DNA from: VRUE01 sp963697805 | GTDB taxonomy: Bacteria > Actinomycetota > Thermoleophilia > Solirubrobacterales > 70-9 | Assembly: GCA_963697805.1 (NCBI GenBank) | Contig: CAVOPB010000005.1 | Location: 273,400 to 337,399 of the forward strand | Length of the DNA stretch: 64,000 bases | Direction: 5' to 3' | In this document: piece by piece, positions 62,617 through 64,000 of the stretch | Layout: every line of letters starts with the position of its first letter | Numbering within the stretch: position 1 is the stretch's first letter | Notes under the pieces: model-generated | Databases searched by the model: none | The model's input: only the letters and a program-made list of their open reading frames with translations | What the model was told of the DNA's origin: nothing | Made by a program: the position numbers and the translations under genes

Positions 62617-63212
62617 GTGTATCGGCCGAGCCAAACCGTGGCGGTCCGCGACGGGGTCGCGGCGAACGCCCGCCTCACCGGTGCCGCTGCGGCGGCGCTC
62701 CTGGTGCTGCTCGCAGCCGAGGGAGCGACGATCCCCTTCATCGGACAGTTGCTCGGCCCGCACATCTTCATCGGCCTGCTCCTGATCCCGCCGGTTGCGT
62801 TGAAGATGGGCAGCACCGGTTACCGCTTCCTCCGCTACTACAGCGGAAGCCCAGCCTACGTTCGCAACGGCCCTCCAGCCACGGCCCTGCGGCTCCTGGC
62901 TCCCGGGGTGGTCCTCACCACCCTTGCCCTCTTCGGCACCGGGGTGGCGCTCCTTTTCGCGGGCCCGCCCAGCGACACGCTCCTCTTCGCCCACAAGGCG
63001 AGCTTCATCGCCTGGGTCGCGCTGATGACCCTGCACGTGCTCGGCCATCTCCTCGAGCTTCCCGGCCTGACACTTCCCGACTGGCGTCGCAACGGCCCCC
63101 CGGAGGCCCGCCTGGCAGGAGCGGGCACGCGTCTGATGACGGTGACGGTGTCGATCCTGGCCGGGGGGGGATCGCGGCGATCTTCATCTCCAACACGGGT
63201 GGCTGGCTCTGA
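62617..63212 (+). CDS. Polytopic membrane protein, possible b-haem binder, one frameshift
   Basis: GTG start. Five TM-like segments with histidines in them (GPHIFIGLLLIPPV, FAHKASFIAWVALMTLHVLG then HLLELPG), which could ligate haem as in b561/ferric-reductase-like proteins. At a run of eight G near 63165 the frame is lost; one extra G restores AGGGIAAIFISNTGGWL and TGA at 63210. Just upstream of the Pro-Glu protein. Confidence 0.7.
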
Positions 63213-63213
63213 G

Positions 63214-63614
63214 ATGGACGAGCGAGAACCACTGAATGGCAAGCGCCAGGCTCGGATTCGGCTCCGGGCCCAGCGCCGGCGAGTCGGGGTTCTGCGCACC
63301 CGGGTGATCACCATCTCGGTGGTCTGCTTCGCCCTGCTCTGGGCGGTCGTCTTCGTCCAGATGGCGACCGGCAACGACCCTGTCATAGGGCAAGGCCGGC
63401 GAACTGCCGGTTTGACCGCGACCCCACCGGAGTCGAGGACCGACTCCGAAGAAGCGGGCCGGGCCGCTGCCGGCGCTGTGGAAGCGATCGAAACGACGCG
63501 CCGGAGGAAACCGAACCCGAGCCAGAAGTCGTCGAACCCGAACCGGTGGAAGTCGAAGTGATCGAACCCGAACCGGAACCCGAACCCGTTCCCATCGAAA
63601 CCGCGCAGTCATGA
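63214..63614 (+). CDS. Single-pass membrane protein with Pro-Glu repeat tail, likely frameshifted
   Basis: ATG at 63214. Basic N-terminus, TM (VITISVVCFALLWAVVFVQM), then a linker (ESRTDSEEAGRAAAGAVEAI). Near 63485 the frame changes to NDAPEETEPEPEVVEPEPVE, VEVIEPEPEPEPVPIETAQS, which ends TGA overlapping the next ATG (63611-63614). The EP repeats could span the cell wall. Confidence 0.65.
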
Positions 63615-64000
63615 ACGGGGAAGCTCATCGCAGCTTCGCCTGCTTCGGTGGCACTGCAACCGTCCACGTCATGGGACGCAGCACGGCCGAGGGCGAGACG
63701 GCGGCCGACGATGCCCGGCGGCGGCTGCTGGATGCCCACCACCGTCTCTCCCGCTTCATCGAGGACAGCGAGCTGATGCGCCTCAATCGAGATCCCCGCC
63801 CGGAGGTCCCGGCAGGAATTCCCCTGCTTCGGCGGCTGGCGGGGAGCGTCAGGACGAGCGCGGCGATCAGCGGTGGGCTGGTCGACGCAACGCTCCTCGA
63901 GCGGATCGAGGAGGTCGGCTACCGAGACTCGATGGAAGGCTCTCACCCACCCTCCGTCGAGAGGCATCTGCACCAACGGCGGGCGGCCAGAGCAGGACCG
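63611..64000 (+). CDS. ApbE-like FAD:protein FMN transferase (3' partial)
   Basis: First 130 residues, running off the edge. FACFGGTATVHVMG, then RRRLLDAHHRLSRFIEDSEL, MRLNRDPRPEVP and SAAISGGLVDATLLERIEEV match the N-terminal ApbE pattern (FSRF..DSELSRLN...GGLVDPTLL). ApbE attaches FMN to a Thr in redox membrane proteins. ATGA overlap with the upstream gene. A membrane redox module with the two preceding genes is plausible. Confidence 0.82.
   Translation, partial: MNGEAHRSFACFGGTATVHVMGRSTAEGETAADDARRRLLDAHHRLSRFIEDSELMRLNRDPRPEVPAGIPLLRRLAGSVRTSAAISGGLVDATLLERIEEVGYRDSMEGSHPPSVERHLHQRRAARAGP

Noticed and set aside
1..64000. CRISPR arrays, rRNA genes, prophage structural genes, known biosynthetic clusters
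   Set aside because: Looked for repeat-spacer periodicity, rRNA motifs and typical genes on both strands; none seen.

Overview
The window is GC-rich, densely coded actinobacterial chromosome. Three secreted or membrane proteins share a YANVM(A/T)xAVxxxLGG N-terminus followed by KNSV/KNAV-type repeats. I associate this family with Thermoleophilia/Solirubrobacterales, so that class is the best guess. It is an inference from family knowledge, not from a marker gene.

Layout. 1-9.6 kb: partial GMC oxidoreductase, a Pro-rich membrane protein, folD-pcrA, the translationally coupled cysK-cysE pair, and a secreted PQQ-type sugar dehydrogenase. 9.7-13.1 kb: secreted NHL-repeat protein, a tandem pair of surface proteins with a 222-bp near-identical block, and a membrane-anchored cytochrome c. 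13.5-20.8 kb: Rrf2 regulator, a LuxR-type response regulator facing an HDOD-LuxR fusion, gltX with two thioredoxin-fold genes, frameshifted nfo, acyl-CoA dehydrogenase. 20.8-26.6 kb: dnaE, a repeat surface protein, a coiled-coil/Rpf-like cell-wall protein and a 51-residue membrane protein. 26.5-41.8 kb: a long minus-strand translation and arginine block (thrS, infC-rpmI-rplT, trmH-like, pheS-pheT, argC-argJ-argB-argD, two small genes, argG), interrupted only by wecB on the plus strand. 41.8-50.9 kb: accessory genes including AraC/VOC, a DUF11/RTX surface protein, tRNA-Val, UspA, and two regulators (CGNR and HxlR families), each next to clear palindromic operator arrays. 50.9-55.4 kb: MFS transporter, then a 3.1-kb segment bounded by a 29-bp direct repeat of the tRNA-Cys 3' end. 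It holds a GGDEF-EAL protein and an IS3-type transposase remnant. 55.4-64 kb: UspA, a FAD-linked oxidase, a cyclase-ATPase-TPR regulator and a sensor kinase, all broken by many frameshifts around one intact OmpR-type regulator. Then come a His-containing membrane protein, a Pro-Glu tail protein and the start of an ApbE-like flavin transferase.

Metabolic genes work as compact coupled operons with ATGA/GTGA overlaps: cysteine synthesis from serine, arginine synthesis through argininosuccinate, and Phe/Thr/Glu tRNA charging. The least explained features are (1) a dispersed ~60-nt intergenic repeat in at least four good copies inside or before housekeeping operons, one of which supplies the C-terminus of the TrmH-like protein; (2) the tRNA-Cys att-like repeat pair; (3) two operator arrays, one overlapping alternative start codons; and (4) the frameshift cluster, which may be assembly error or real decay. 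I found no CRISPR array, no rRNA and no intact mobile element.
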